Shown: positions 7,657 to 14,868 of the stretch, in pieces
Layout: every line of letters begins with the position of its first letter
Numbering within the stretch: position 1 is the stretch's first letter
DNA from: CAZGSG01 sp964528095
Lineage (GTDB): Bacteria; Bacteroidota; Bacteroidia; Chitinophagales; Chitinophagaceae
Direction: 5' to 3'
Assembly (NCBI GenBank): GCA_964528095.1
Contig: CAZGSG010000076.1
Location: 1-21,689 of the forward strand
DNA length: 21,689 nt
Notes under the pieces: generated by a model
Databases searched by the model: none
Told to the model about the DNA's origin: nothing
Seen by the model: the letters and a program-made list of their open reading frames with translations, nothing else
Program-made: the position numbers and the translations under genes

Positions 7657-8220
7657 ATGTTAATTAAAACTACAAAAAATATGAAAAAACTTATTTATGT
7701 GCTGATCTTACCGCTGGTTGTGGTAAGCGGGCTAGTATTTGCTAATCGCGAAATCAAAGATGAAAATTCTAAAAAATCAACCCCAAAGCCACTCTCTGTT
7801 GCTGAAATGAAAACCGAAAGGGAAAAATGGGAGGCCAGCCCTGATGGTATAAAGTTCAAAAACTGGGAAGCGTCTCCCCTAGGTCAAAAAGTGCTTGCCG
7901 GTATTGCTAAAATAAGGAAGCCTATAAGTGATTCTACCAGTATGGAGGCTGTTATAACTTCTCTTTCTCTTCCGCCAGGCTCACAATTAGGTTTCGGAGT
8001 GATGGTGAGGATTAATGGTGACGAATATATTCTTAATTTTGCGCCAGAAAAATCTCAACTTGAGCAATTGCAGAGCCTGAAAGTTAACGACAAAATAATT
8101 ATAAGAAGCCGTAATGTATCGTACGCCCCTAAGTATTCATATCCAATAGTAACGGGCGACTATGTAGAACGAGATGGTAAAATAATTTATAAACGGGCTC
8201 CTCGCGAAGGTGGTTGCTAG
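7657..8220 (+). CDS. Small exported/membrane-anchored protein, function unknown
   Basis: A 187-residue frame from 7657; a second in-frame ATG at 7681 gives MKKLIYVLILPLVVVSGLVF, a good signal peptide or single membrane anchor, and may be the true start. An AGGAGA stands shortly before 7657. The remainder is soluble: a charged linker, a short duplication (KWEASPDG and NWEASPLG at about 53-75), and a beta-rich C-terminal region (about 95-187) ending YVERDGKIIYKRAPREGGC. I do not assign a function. The juncture KTTKNMKKLIYVLILPL resembles the segment after the last membrane helix in Bacteroidota M56/BlaR1-type peptidases, so this could be a detached tail of such a sensor; that is an impression from family knowledge, not shown here. 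No neighbour forms an operon with it. Confidence 0.65.
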   Translation: MLIKTTKNMKKLIYVLILPLVVVSGLVFANREIKDENSKKSTPKPLSVAEMKTEREKWEASPDGIKFKNWEASPLGQKVLAGIAKIRKPISDSTSMEAVITSLSLPPGSQLGFGVMVRINGDEYILNFAPEKSQLEQLQSLKVNDKIIIRSRNVSYAPKYSYPIVTGDYVERDGKIIYKRAPREGGC

Positions 8221-8321
8221 GCCAACGCTAAGTCGTAATCTATCCTGACCATATTTTTTCACTGCCAAAATTAACAGCCTGATTTCAAGCACATAATGTC
8301 GCTAATAAATTTAAATCCGAA

Positions 8322-8348
8322 ATAAACTGATTCGAAAAATCTCCTACT
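8322..8348 (+). repeat. 27-bp direct repeat, copy 1
   Basis: This block contains ATTCGAAAAATCTCCTAC and is identical at 26 of 27 positions to 9751-9777. Each copy is followed within about 40 bases by a terminator hairpin. The two copies bracket the AT-rich hydrolase gene. Confidence 0.7.
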
Positions 8349-8363
8349 CGCTCAATTTCAATT

Positions 8364-8391
8364 AAGGAAAGTCATTGCGACCTTCCTTTTT
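8364..8391 (+). terminator. Rho-independent terminator
   Basis: AAGGAAAGTC (8364-8373) pairs with GACCTTCCTT (8379-8388) with one mismatch around the loop ATTGC, followed by a T-run. It probably ends transcription of the small exported-protein gene at 7657-8220. Confidence 0.7.
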
Positions 8392-8583
8392 CATTTTTAG
8401 CCCGAAAACGGCAATTTTTTTAAATTATTCGTTTAAGCGTGGGTTAATCACTGATCAGAAAAACTATTATCCGGCTTTCGATTGAGCAGGCTGGTGCCAG
8501 TCTTAGCACAAAAAAGGAATGAAAATGCTGTTATTCTCGATAAAAGAATGGCGCTGTTACAATTACGCAAATAAACTAATTTA

Positions 8584-8628
8584 GCTTGCATTGCCGCAAT
8601 AAGCTTACGGCAATGCAAGCGTTAGCGG
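8584..8628 (+). repeat. Perfect 13-bp hairpin followed by GTTAGCGG
   Basis: GCTTGCATTGCCG (8584-8596) is perfectly complementary to CGGCAATGCAAGC (8608-8620), with an 11-base loop. GTTAGCGG follows at 8621-8628; its exact reverse complement CCGCTAAC lies at 9672-9679 just after the hydrolase gene. There is no T-run, so it is not an ordinary terminator. Confidence 0.6.
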
Positions 8629-8655
8629 TCAACTTATCCAACACCTGCATCAAAA

Positions 8656-9654
8656 ATGAAACTGCCTAGAAACAAAATATCACTTAGACAAACCTTATTG
8701 ATTTCAACATTAGCTATCAGTATAATTTCTTGCAAGCAAAATGACAGACAATCCTCAAAAGAAGATAGTAAACCACAAACCGCAACTTCTCAAATTGCGA
8801 GCAAAGAAATCCCTATCTGGACAAAAACTATTCCTGACGCTGAACTTATAAAAGGAACAGAAACTAATAATGACGGAATGATTACTAATGTTTCTAACCC
8901 AACCATTAGAATTTATTCACCCAAAGAAAATAATAAAGGAGTTGCAATAATTGTATTTCCGGGTGGGGGTTATAACAAACTTGCAATAGACCTTGAAGGT
9001 TCAGAAATATGTGAATGGTTGGCTTCCATAGGTATAACAGGAATACTGTTGAAATACAGGGTTCCTGCATCAGGACCACATTATGACAAAGATTGTCATT
9101 GTGAAAAAGACCCAATAAAACCGCTTGCTTTACAAGATGCACAAAGAGCAATGAGTTTGGTACGGTTTAATGCAAAAGAATGGAATATTAACTCTGATAA
9201 AATTGGCGTAATGGGGTTTTCAGCAGGTGGGCATTTAGTCGCTGACGTTGGGACAAACTATAAAAAGCGGGGTTATTCAGTTCTAGACCCGATAGACACA
9301 ATAAGTTGCCGGCCAAATTTTGGGATTGTAATGTTCCCAGGACACATGACATTCCACACAGACAAGCCATATGAATTAAATAAAACACTCCCCGTTGATA
9401 GCAATACACCACCGATGTTCATATTACAAGCAGGAAACGACCCGATTGATCCTATACAAAATTCATTAATTCTTTATATCGCTCTAAAAAAAGCGGGCGT
9501 GCCGACTGAATATCACATTTATGCGGAGGGTGGACATGCATTTGGTTTAGACAGAACAGCGCTTGACAATCCAGATTGGAATAAGCTTCCAATAGCTGAC
9601 TGGGAAAATTTAGTTGAAAGATGGCTGCAAACAATAAAAATGACATCAAATTAG
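8656..9654 (+). CDS. Lipoprotein alpha/beta hydrolase (esterase family)
   Basis: A 332-residue protein. The N-terminus is a lipoprotein signal: a hydrophobic core at about 12-24 and lipobox SIISC with C26, followed by a polar linker, so it should be anchored to a periplasmic or outer-membrane leaflet. The hydrolase domain begins at about residue 80. The oxyanion loop is FPGGGY (101-106), the nucleophile is S189 in GFSAGG, the acid is probably D262 (or D265) in GNDPIDP, and the catalytic histidine is H294 in EGGHAFG. This set matches the acetyl-xylan-esterase/BD-FAE-like branch of carboxylesterases, which deacylate polysaccharides or small esters; the substrate is unknown. The gene is visibly richer in A/T-ending codons than the flanking operons, and is bracketed by short repeats, which suggests recent acquisition. 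It is transcribed alone, ending at a terminator at 9790-9826. Confidence 0.88.
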   Translation: MKLPRNKISLRQTLLISTLAISIISCKQNDRQSSKEDSKPQTATSQIASKEIPIWTKTIPDAELIKGTETNNDGMITNVSNPTIRIYSPKENNKGVAIIVFPGGGYNKLAIDLEGSEICEWLASIGITGILLKYRVPASGPHYDKDCHCEKDPIKPLALQDAQRAMSLVRFNAKEWNINSDKIGVMGFSAGGHLVADVGTNYKKRGYSVLDPIDTISCRPNFGIVMFPGHMTFHTDKPYELNKTLPVDSNTPPMFILQAGNDPIDPIQNSLILYIALKKAGVPTEYHIYAEGGHAFGLDRTALDNPDWNKLPIADWENLVERWLQTIKMTSN

Positions 9655-9664
9655 AGAATAAGAA

Positions 9665-9721
9665 AGTCGAGCCGCTAACAGTGTATCGGCAATATCGCGC
9701 GGCGACTAATATACGTTAACG
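9665..9721 (+). repeat. Imperfect hairpin with CCGCTAAC and GTTAACG boxes
   Basis: AGTCG-AG-CCGC (9665-9675) pairs with GCGGCGACT (9699-9707) leaving AG bulged out. CCGCTAAC (9672-9679) overlaps the left arm and GTTAACG lies at 9715-9721. This recalls integron attC organisation (inverse CTAAC/GTTA core boxes and extrahelical bases), but it is short and only partly matches the RYYYAAC/GTTRRRY consensus. Confidence 0.3.
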
Positions 9722-9750
9722 TTAAAATCGCCCAAAGCTGCAAGTCAGGA

Positions 9751-9777
9751 ATAAAGTGATTCGAAAAATCTCCTACT
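9751..9777 (+). repeat. 27-bp direct repeat, copy 2
   Basis: Second copy of the block at 8322-8348, differing at one base. It again precedes a terminator. A shortened relative (TTCGAATCTCCTATCT) occurs at 10160-10175. Confidence 0.7.
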
Positions 9778-9789
9778 TGGCAACTTCAT

Positions 9790-9826
9790 GAAAGAAAAGT
9801 CAACATCATTTTCTTTCACTTTTTTT
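9790..9826 (+). terminator. Rho-independent terminator of the hydrolase gene
   Basis: GAAAGAAAA (9790-9798) pairs perfectly with TTTTCTTTC (9809-9817) around a 10-base loop, then ACTTTTTTT. The stem is AT-rich but the T-run is long. Confidence 0.65.
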
Positions 9827-10670
9827 CCCCGAGACCATTGCCAGTACTGAGCTTCAGCTCACATTAGCTCGTGCCTTTAAAGTACAAACGCTAAAAACTT
9901 CATTTATTCTATTATTACATATTAGCATTTGTCCCGTTCTTGCCTTTAACTGCTTGGTTTTAACCTCAATAATCTCTTTGTAGTAGAGAAATCAGTTAGA
10001 TATCATAAGCTGATCTTTTACTAATTCGAATCAGATCTTTATTTAGCAACCAATAATTCAAGATTGGACATTATCTTGAGAAATCATCTGATACCTGAAT
10101 TCATTTCACACTTCGTTTCGTTTGTAGTTGACCGTTCAAAGATTACTTGAAAAATCGGGTTCGAATCTCCTATCTCCCGGTTTTGACCTTTCAGTAGAAT
10201 CGATTGAATGAAGAATGCCTTGTTTTTCTCATTAAGTCTTTCCAGAAGCTTACCAGGATAAGTGAAAAAAATGGCGGTAACAAGAAGTTGGTGGCGGCGC
10301 ATCTGTCTAAAAATACCACCGATCTGCATCGCCCAATCTCGGCACCCAAATATATTATAGCTGGCCGCACTATGACGAATTTATCCTGTTACTGCAAAAT
10401 TTGTCCTGATCAAAGCACAAACTGTCCCCTTGATCGCTACGTTACTCCTAACAGGCTGAGGTTATTATGCGGAACTTCATTACTCCACTATCCCTGAATT
10501 GTCCTTATTCCTACCCGGTAACCATTCAACCACCAAAACAATACCATGCAAACGGCCTACATTGTTCTCCTTGTTGCTTGTCGCAGGGATGTTTATTTTC
10601 CTCGGGCACCTGGAAAACAAAGAAGCAGGAATGAATGCCGCTAATGACTCCAGCTTTGAAATAAAAAAGT
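9827..10670. other. Roughly 0.85-kb region without convincing genes
   Basis: Open frames of 68-97 codons occur on both strands but overlap each other, have unusual composition and show no recognisable motif, so none is called. The region holds a hairpin with 9-bp arms (10151-10159 and 10176-10184, ending in TTTT) whose loop contains TTCGAATCTCCTATCT. At 10535-10660 one frame encodes a plausible hydrophobic segment (LFSLLLVAGMFIFLGHL) running into the FIST operon; its in-frame start is poor, and it may be a frameshifted remnant of a small membrane protein. The promoter of the FIST operon should be in the last part, but I cannot place it. Confidence 0.5.
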
Positions 10671-11837
10671 ATGAAAGCAAAATCAATCAAAGGAAAATCA
10701 ACAGAGGAAATCAGTTCTGCACTAACTGAAAGCATGGCTGACGGGTTCAAGCCGACTTTAGCCATCGTATTCCTGTCTGTTAAACAGGATATAGACGTTG
10801 TCTCCAAAGTACTTGACGAAAAAAGCATCCAGGTATTTGGTGCCACCACTGCAGGCGAATTTATTGATGGCGAAATGGAAGCGGGCAGCATTGTCATGAT
10901 GTTACTCGACATGCATCCGGCCTATTTTAGAATTGAATTGCTGGAAACAAGCCAGAACACCGCATTTGATGACGCAATCAAACTGGGCATAACCGGGAAA
11001 GAAACCTTTACTAACCCTGCGTTTATTATAGTTAACAGTGGCGTGTCCTTAGATGGCGAACCATTTGTTGAAGGCATCCTCCAGGCTTTCGAAAAATCTT
11101 CCTCCTCTGCAGAAAAGGAAGTAACTGTATTTGGAGGCAAGGCAGCAGACGATCTGGCATTGGAAGCAACATTTGTTTTTACCAACGGGAAAAGTAACGA
11201 CTGTGCATTGGCAGCACTCATTATTGATGAAGATAAAATAGATGTAAAAGGGATAGCTACTTGTGGGTGGCAAGCTGTTGGCACCACTAAAACAGTTACT
11301 AAAAGCCAGGGAAATATTGTGTATACCATCGATGATAAACCAGCATTGGATATGTTGATGAATTACCTTGGTGTTGAGATAAAACTGGAAGGCGATAAGG
11401 AAATCGTGACATTTTTAAGCTCCTGGTATTATCCATTGCAGGTGGAACGGGAGGGCGTGGACCCTGTCATACGTACAGCCATGTTTGCCAATCGTGAAAA
11501 CCGATCCCTTATTTGTTCGGGAAAAGTGCCGCAAGGGGCGAAAATCAAGTTTTCGTTGCCACCAGACTTTGATTCTATTGACTTAGTCGTTGCGGATTGT
11601 ACGAATATCCAGGAAAAAGTACAGCAGCAAGCCGATGCCCTGATCATGTTTTCCTGCGTGAGCAGGTATCTATCGTTTGGGGTTGTAATGAAAGAGGAGA
11701 TAGAGCAGGTACAAAAAATTTGGGATGCCCCCATGGCGGGCTTTTTTTCCTATGGCGAATATGGAAAATCCAAAACCGGTAAATATGATTACCATAATAA
11801 TACATGCTGCCTGGTAGCATTAAAAGAAAGACAATAA
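10671..11837 (+). CDS. FIST-domain protein (copy 1)
   Basis: A 388-residue soluble protein made only of a FIST N-domain (about 25-215) and FIST C-domain (about 225-370). Recognisable family stretches are FGATTAGEF (about 56-64), the VFGGKAADD core (about 150-158), IATCGWQAVG (about 196-205), SLPPDFDSID in the C-domain, and the closing GFFSYGEYG...HNNTCCLVAL. The FIST domain (F-box and intracellular signal transduction) is a proposed small-ligand, possibly amino-acid, sensor usually linked to kinases, cyclases or chemoreceptors. No output domain is fused here and no kinase gene is nearby. First gene of a four-gene operon; the next FIST gene starts two bases after its stop codon. It is much closer to copy 3 than to copy 2 by eye. 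Confidence 0.88.
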   Translation: MKAKSIKGKSTEEISSALTESMADGFKPTLAIVFLSVKQDIDVVSKVLDEKSIQVFGATTAGEFIDGEMEAGSIVMMLLDMHPAYFRIELLETSQNTAFDDAIKLGITGKETFTNPAFIIVNSGVSLDGEPFVEGILQAFEKSSSSAEKEVTVFGGKAADDLALEATFVFTNGKSNDCALAALIIDEDKIDVKGIATCGWQAVGTTKTVTKSQGNIVYTIDDKPALDMLMNYLGVEIKLEGDKEIVTFLSSWYYPLQVEREGVDPVIRTAMFANRENRSLICSGKVPQGAKIKFSLPPDFDSIDLVVADCTNIQEKVQQQADALIMFSCVSRYLSFGVVMKEEIEQVQKIWDAPMAGFFSYGEYGKSKTGKYDYHNNTCCLVALKERQ

Positions 11838-11839
11838 TA

Positions 11840-12979
11840 ATGCAAGCAAAATCAATCAAAGGAAAATCTCCGGCTGAAATACGTGCAGCATTAGATGAAA
11901 GCCAACTTGATGGCTTTAGCCCAACACTCGCCATCATACTTTTAACCCACATAGAGAATGCAGAACCTGTACGTTCGGTATTTGCAAAAAACAATACTGC
12001 CATTTTCGGAGTCAGTACGTCAGAAAAATTTACTGAACAGGGAATTGAACCAGATGATACCGTTATATTATTATTGAATATTCCAACGGCTTATTTTCGT
12101 ATTGTATTAAAAAATTACGAATCCGGCGCTGCATATGAAGCGGCCCGGCAGGTTGGCGAGGCAGGCGTTCAGGCATTTAAAAATCCCGGGTTCATCATCT
12201 CTTCTGCCGATACCAGTATGTCGGGAGAAGAGCTGATCGATGGATTGACAGATGCGGCCGGCCATGAAGCTACCGTCATAGGCGGAGTAGCCGGAAATCC
12301 GGCAGATTTATCGGGAATTTTATTTACTGAAACTGAATTGTGTACCAGGGGAATCATTGCACTCATCATTGACCAGGATAAAATTGCCATAAACGGGTTG
12401 GCCATTTCCGGATGGAAGCCTGTAGGAACAGAGAAAAAAATTACAAAAAGTGAGGGGCCCTGGATTTTTTCTATTGACAATGAACCAGCACTGAATGTAA
12501 TTCAAAAATTTCTGGGACAGGAAATAATAAATCCCGATAAACCGGCAATCGGACTGCTTCCTTCGGACCTGGGTTATCCTTTACAGTTTCAAAGAGCATC
12601 CGGTAGTGTTTTAATGAGACCTTTGCTGGTTTGGAATACTACGGATAAATCAATAATGGTAGGAGGACAAGTGAAGGAAGGAACAAGTTTTCGATTTTCG
12701 CTACCTCCCGATTTTGATGTGATTGATACCGTAGTAGAAAGTACAAGGGTAGTAAAAGAAAAAACAATGCCTGATGTCGATGCACTGATCGTTTTTTCCT
12801 GTGTGGGCAGGCTGGGTTCATTCGGGCCGATGATCTCAACAGAAATAGAAGGGCTGGCAGCCACATGGAACAAACCCATGATAGGTTTTTTCTCGCTGGG
12901 TGAATTTGGTAAACTCAATGAAGGCCGGAGTGAATTTCATGGAACAACGGTGAGTTGGGTGGCGTTCAAAGAAAAATAG
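11840..12979 (+). CDS. FIST-domain protein (copy 2, diverged)
   Basis: A 379-residue FIST N + FIST C protein. The ATG at 11840 is chosen because it lines up with the starts of the other two copies (MQAKSIKGKS versus MKAKSIKGKS); the frame opens earlier inside the preceding gene. Conserved family positions have changed here: FGVSTSEKF replaces FG[AS]TT[AS]GEF, LAISGW replaces IATCGW, and HGTTVSWVAF replaces HNNTC at the end. The SLPPDFDVID block and GFFSLGEFG are retained. The changes suggest a different ligand or partner rather than decay, since the frame is intact and full-length. Two bases separate it from copy 1, so translation is probably coupled. Confidence 0.87.
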   Translation: MQAKSIKGKSPAEIRAALDESQLDGFSPTLAIILLTHIENAEPVRSVFAKNNTAIFGVSTSEKFTEQGIEPDDTVILLLNIPTAYFRIVLKNYESGAAYEAARQVGEAGVQAFKNPGFIISSADTSMSGEELIDGLTDAAGHEATVIGGVAGNPADLSGILFTETELCTRGIIALIIDQDKIAINGLAISGWKPVGTEKKITKSEGPWIFSIDNEPALNVIQKFLGQEIINPDKPAIGLLPSDLGYPLQFQRASGSVLMRPLLVWNTTDKSIMVGGQVKEGTSFRFSLPPDFDVIDTVVESTRVVKEKTMPDVDALIVFSCVGRLGSFGPMISTEIEGLAATWNKPMIGFFSLGEFGKLNEGRSEFHGTTVSWVAFKEK

Positions 12980-13015
12980 AGAACACCTCTACCATTAACC
13001 TAATTACTAAAAACA

Positions 13016-13318
13016 ATGATAAAGCTAACCGTACTGTACGGCCATCCAACAGATGCCGACGCTTTTGAAGCGTATTATACTGACACGCATTTGCCAATTG
13101 CAGAAACTATAAGAGGCATTGACAAATTGGAGTACACAAAATTTCTCAGCGCACCCGATGGCGTTGCACCTGCCCATTATCGCATGGCAGAATTTTGGGT
13201 GAAAAGCCCTGAAGCATTAAAAGCAATCATGCATTCGCCGGAAGGAACAGCAACATCTGCCGACCTCGCCAACTTCGCCACAGGTGGTGTAACTCTTTTA
13301 ATTGGTGTGATAGAATAA
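13016..13318 (+). CDS. EthD-family small protein
   Basis: A 100-residue protein beginning MIKLTVLYGHPTDADAFEAYY and containing THLPIAE (H25), the typical opening of EthD domains, which are ferredoxin-like dimeric alpha/beta-barrel folds of about 100 residues. The founding member is in an ethyl tert-butyl ether degradation locus; most relatives have no defined reaction and may be monooxygenase-like, isomerase-like or ligand-binding. It sits between FIST copies 2 and 3, with gaps of 36 and 19 bases, so it is almost certainly co-transcribed. Its placement suggests it makes, alters or traps a small molecule related to the FIST proteins; that is inference. Confidence 0.85.
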   Translation: MIKLTVLYGHPTDADAFEAYYTDTHLPIAETIRGIDKLEYTKFLSAPDGVAPAHYRMAEFWVKSPEALKAIMHSPEGTATSADLANFATGGVTLLIGVIE

Positions 13319-13337
13319 TAAAGAAGAACCAAATAAC

Positions 13338-14477
13338 ATGATAGCAAAAACAATTAAAGGAAACAGCGCCGCTGATATTCAAACAGCACTATCACAATGT
13401 TTAGTTGATGGATATAAACCAACACTCTCCATTGTTTTTATGTCGGTAAAGCAGGATAGCAAAGCTGTTTGCACTCTATTAGACAACGAAGCCATTCAGG
13501 TTTTCGGATCTACTACCTCAGGAGAATTTATCAGCCCCAAAATCTCTGAAGGCGGTATTGTAATTATGTTGCTGGATATGAAACCTGAAGACTTCAAAGT
13601 TCTGTTTTTTGAAACAGGTGATAGTTCCGCTTTTGAAAAATCAAAACAATTAGGTGCTGAAGGCAAAAACGTTTTTTCAAATCCCGCGTTCATTATTGCA
13701 TCGGGTTGGCTACACACCGATGGTGAACAGATCGTAAAAGGCATTGAAGAAGGTTTTGGTTCGGAAGTAACCTTGTTTGGTGGTATGGCTGGCGATGACC
13801 TGGCATTGAGAGAACCATTCGTTTTTACCCATGGTAAACAAAGTACAACCGGCGTTGTTGCTATTATTATTAATGAAGATAAGATTGATATCAAAGGGAT
13901 CGCCACTTGCGGCTGGAAGCCAATCGGTATAACTAAAACGATAACAAAAAGCAGTGGTAATATTGTCTACAGCATCGATGATAAACCTGCATTGGACCTG
14001 GTAATAAAATACCTGGGATTGAACCTTGACAATGAGATCAGTGAAAATATGGTGGTAAATCTTGGCGCTTACTATCCCTTGCAATTACAAAGAGAAAATG
14101 CGCCGCCTGTGATGCGTACAACGATGCTTGGAAATAAAGAAGATCGTTCACTCATTTGCGCAGGTACGGTGCCGGAGGGTTCAAAGGTTCGTTTTTCATT
14201 ACCACCCGATTTTGACGTGATTGATACAGTAGTACAAGAATGCACCAATATGAAAAATGAGCAGCAAAACGAAGCAGATGCCATGATTATATTTTCATGC
14301 ATCAGCCGTTATTTATCTTTTGGTATGATGACGAGTGAAGAAATTGAAAGGGTGCAGCAGGTATGGGGTATTCCTTTTGTGGGCTTTTTCAGTTATGGAG
14401 AATTCGGGAAATCTAAAAAGGGCAAACATGAATTTCACAATAACACTTGCAGTGTAGTAGTGTTGAAAGAAAAATAA
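13338..14477 (+). CDS. FIST-domain protein (copy 3)
   Basis: A 379-residue FIST N + FIST C protein very like copy 1 throughout: FGSTTSGEF (about 56-64), LFGGMAGDD (about 146-154), IATCGWKPIG, NIVYSIDDKPALD, RFSLPPDFDVID and GFFSYGEFG...HNNTCSVVVL. No membrane segment or output domain. It starts 19 bases after the EthD gene and ends the operon, 57 bases before a REP-type repeat cluster that may help stop transcription or protect the mRNA end. Copies 1 and 3 flank the diverged copy 2 and the EthD gene, so the cluster was built by at least two duplications, the older giving copy 2. Confidence 0.88.
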   Translation: MIAKTIKGNSAADIQTALSQCLVDGYKPTLSIVFMSVKQDSKAVCTLLDNEAIQVFGSTTSGEFISPKISEGGIVIMLLDMKPEDFKVLFFETGDSSAFEKSKQLGAEGKNVFSNPAFIIASGWLHTDGEQIVKGIEEGFGSEVTLFGGMAGDDLALREPFVFTHGKQSTTGVVAIIINEDKIDIKGIATCGWKPIGITKTITKSSGNIVYSIDDKPALDLVIKYLGLNLDNEISENMVVNLGAYYPLQLQRENAPPVMRTTMLGNKEDRSLICAGTVPEGSKVRFSLPPDFDVIDTVVQECTNMKNEQQNEADAMIIFSCISRYLSFGMMTSEEIERVQQVWGIPFVGFFSYGEFGKSKKGKHEFHNNTCSVVVLKEK

Positions 14478-14533
14478 TTTTTATGAGCCAGACTACTTTC
14501 TACTACCATCTTCCATTGCGACCCGGGTTTGTT

Positions 14534-14868
14534 CTCAGGCGAGTCTGGCCCCTATGAATCTTCAACACTCATAAATATTCGATAGCCCGACTCGCCGTCA
14601 TACACGCAGGAAAAAACGCTTTATCCGTTTTTTGCCCCTTTTGTTCTCAGGCGAGTCTGGGCCCTTTGTTCTCAGGCGAGTCTGGACCCTAAGAATTTTC
14701 AACATTCAGAAACATCGATGGCCCGACTCGCCGGAATACACGCAGGAAAAAACCGCTTTTATCCATTTTGTTTATAATCTGACGGCGAGTTGGGCTGTCG
14801 GTCTGAACGTTTATCGAAGAGCCGCAACGCCCAAACCCGCCTGAGAAACTTTAAATTTGACTCGGCCA
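14534..14868 (+). mobile_element. Internally deleted RAYT/REP element (gene-less copy)
   Basis: Two full REP-type units (starting 14534 and 14671) and one 25-bp partial unit (14646-14670) match the left repeats of the complete element. Right after the last unit the sequence jumps to TTTATAATCTGA (14771-14782), which matches the last three codons and stop of the RAYT gene (CTTATAATCTGA), then to the right-end hairpin GGCGAGTTGGGC (14784-14795)/GCCCAAACCCGCC (14829-14841) and GACTCGG (14859-14865). So it is a deletion derivative of the element at 6389-7410, in the same orientation. Confidence 0.8.

Larger units (their letters stand above)
8221..8655. other. Gene-free spacer with terminator, repeat and hairpin
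   Basis: No convincing gene lies in these 435 bases. From left to right it holds GGCCAACGCTAAG just after the previous stop codon, the first copy of a 27-base direct repeat (8322-8348), a rho-independent terminator (8364-8391), a stretch with only very short open frames (about 8400-8580) that may be decayed coding DNA, and a perfect hairpin (8584-8620) followed at once by GTTAGCGG. Confidence 0.5.

Noticed and set aside
8501..8580. Short frames resembling a protein C-terminus (NAVILDKRMALLQLRK)
   Set aside because: Only about 16 codons in frame with no continuation upstream; could be decayed coding DNA but cannot be supported.
10204..10497. 97-codon plus-strand frame with several cysteines
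   Set aside because: Cysteine spacing is irregular, the composition is odd, and an overlapping minus-strand frame looks just as good; no family recognised.
10499..10729. 76-codon frame with a hydrophobic segment before FIST copy 1
   Set aside because: It overlaps the FIST start in another frame and the N-terminus is not signal-like; at most a frameshifted remnant, recorded in the spacer entry.
6389..14868. Composite transposon carrying the FIST operon
   Set aside because: RAYT elements are not known to move flanking cargo this way, and the accessory genes show mixed composition; bracketing is reported as an observation only.
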